The notes below the pieces were generated by a model. The model was not told the origin of the DNA, did not search any database, and saw nothing but the letters and a program-made list of their open reading frames with translations. A stretch of 5,399 nucleotides of DNA, from contig CAZCWX010000253.1 of assembly GCA_964502465.1 (NCBI GenBank), positions 1 through 5,399 of the forward strand, given 5' to 3'. Source of the DNA: CAZCWX01 sp964502465. GTDB taxonomy: Bacteria > Desulfobacterota > Binatia > Bin18. The translations under genes and the position numbers were made by a program. Positions 5,244-5,399 of this stretch are shown here, in pieces (the stretch's first letter is position 1; each line of letters begins with the position of its first letter).

Positions 5244-5399
5244 ACTGCCGAGCGGCGACAGTTGACGGTGATGTTCTGCGACTTGGTGGGCTCGACGGCG
5301 CTGTCCGCACAATTGGACCCTGAAGATTTGCGTGAGGTCGTGCGACAGTATCAACAGACCTGCGCTGCAGTCATCCAACAACATGAGGGTTATATTGCT

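Larger units (their letters stand above)
4940..5399 (+). pseudogene. Class III adenylate/guanylate cyclase gene, frameshifted in the linker (3' partial)
   Basis: The first frame (ATG 4940, TGA 5321-5323) encodes MKFSEVVAQTLAWLQREG and on to VLVWTGKG at about residue 64 as MLVWTGKG; I recall this small N-terminal module at the start of multidomain cyclase/AAA-type regulators. A low-complexity Pro/Gly/Ser linker follows. The conserved cyclase start AERRQLTVMFCDLVGSTALS lies at 5247-5306 in the next frame and continues as LDPEDLREVVRQYQQTCAAV to the right edge. The Asp in FCDLVGST is the first metal-binding residue of class III cyclases; the second would lie beyond the window. The cyclase frame has stops at 4941 and 5019, and no ATG or GTG before the conserved motif (first are GTG 5268 and ATG 5271), so it is not an independent gene. 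Joining needs loss of one base or gain of two. Pseudogene, phase-variable gene, programmed +1 frameshifting and sequencing error are all possible. The intact enzyme would make cAMP or cGMP. Confidence 0.8.

Overview
The window looks like chromosomal DNA from an uncultured or sparsely sampled free-living bacterium. Base composition is moderately GC-rich, with Shine-Dalgarno starts and long non-coding gaps. The gaps hold dispersed palindromic repeats of the 'TTCGACA(A/G)GCTCAGG' type, which I recall from many environmental bacteria. The gene families (a spermidine-synthase-like Rossmann protein with TPRs, a secreted protein ending in a dockerin-like domain, and a class III cyclase with a MKFSEVVAQ-type N-terminal module) remind me of deltaproteobacterial/Binatota or Entotheonella-like lineages. 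No marker gene is present, so this placement is an impression only.

Layout, all genes on the + strand. (1) 1-1443: 3' part of a spermidine-synthase-like gene, open at the left edge. (2) 1444-1749: gap with a pyrimidine-rich stretch and no convincing terminator. (3) 1750-2973: exported beta-strand-rich, propeller-like protein with a C-terminal dockerin-like double calcium-binding motif. (4) 2974-3568: non-coding and rich in palindromes, including a 56-bp inverted repeat and a nested REP-like element. (5) 3569-4690: stand-alone MetE C-domain-like (YxjG/YxjH type) methyltransferase with a complete zinc-ligand set. (6) 4691-4939: three REP-like elements; the tail of the last overlaps the likely ribosome-binding site of the next gene. 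(7) 4940 to the right edge: a class III adenylate/guanylate cyclase gene whose N-terminal module and catalytic domain lie in different frames, joined by a linker of short repeats and C-runs.

The genes do not form an obvious operon: each gap is about 250-600 bp, the functions are unrelated, and the later starts have their own RBS. I see no phage, transposase, CRISPR or defence system. The point most worth checking is the cyclase frameshift. It lies in a linker with a three-copy 8-bp tandem repeat, where gain of one unit would restore the frame, and with several C-runs, where loss of one C would do the same. The second is the REP array: copies differ by changes that mostly preserve base pairing, and one copy appears to have been recruited into a gene's leader.
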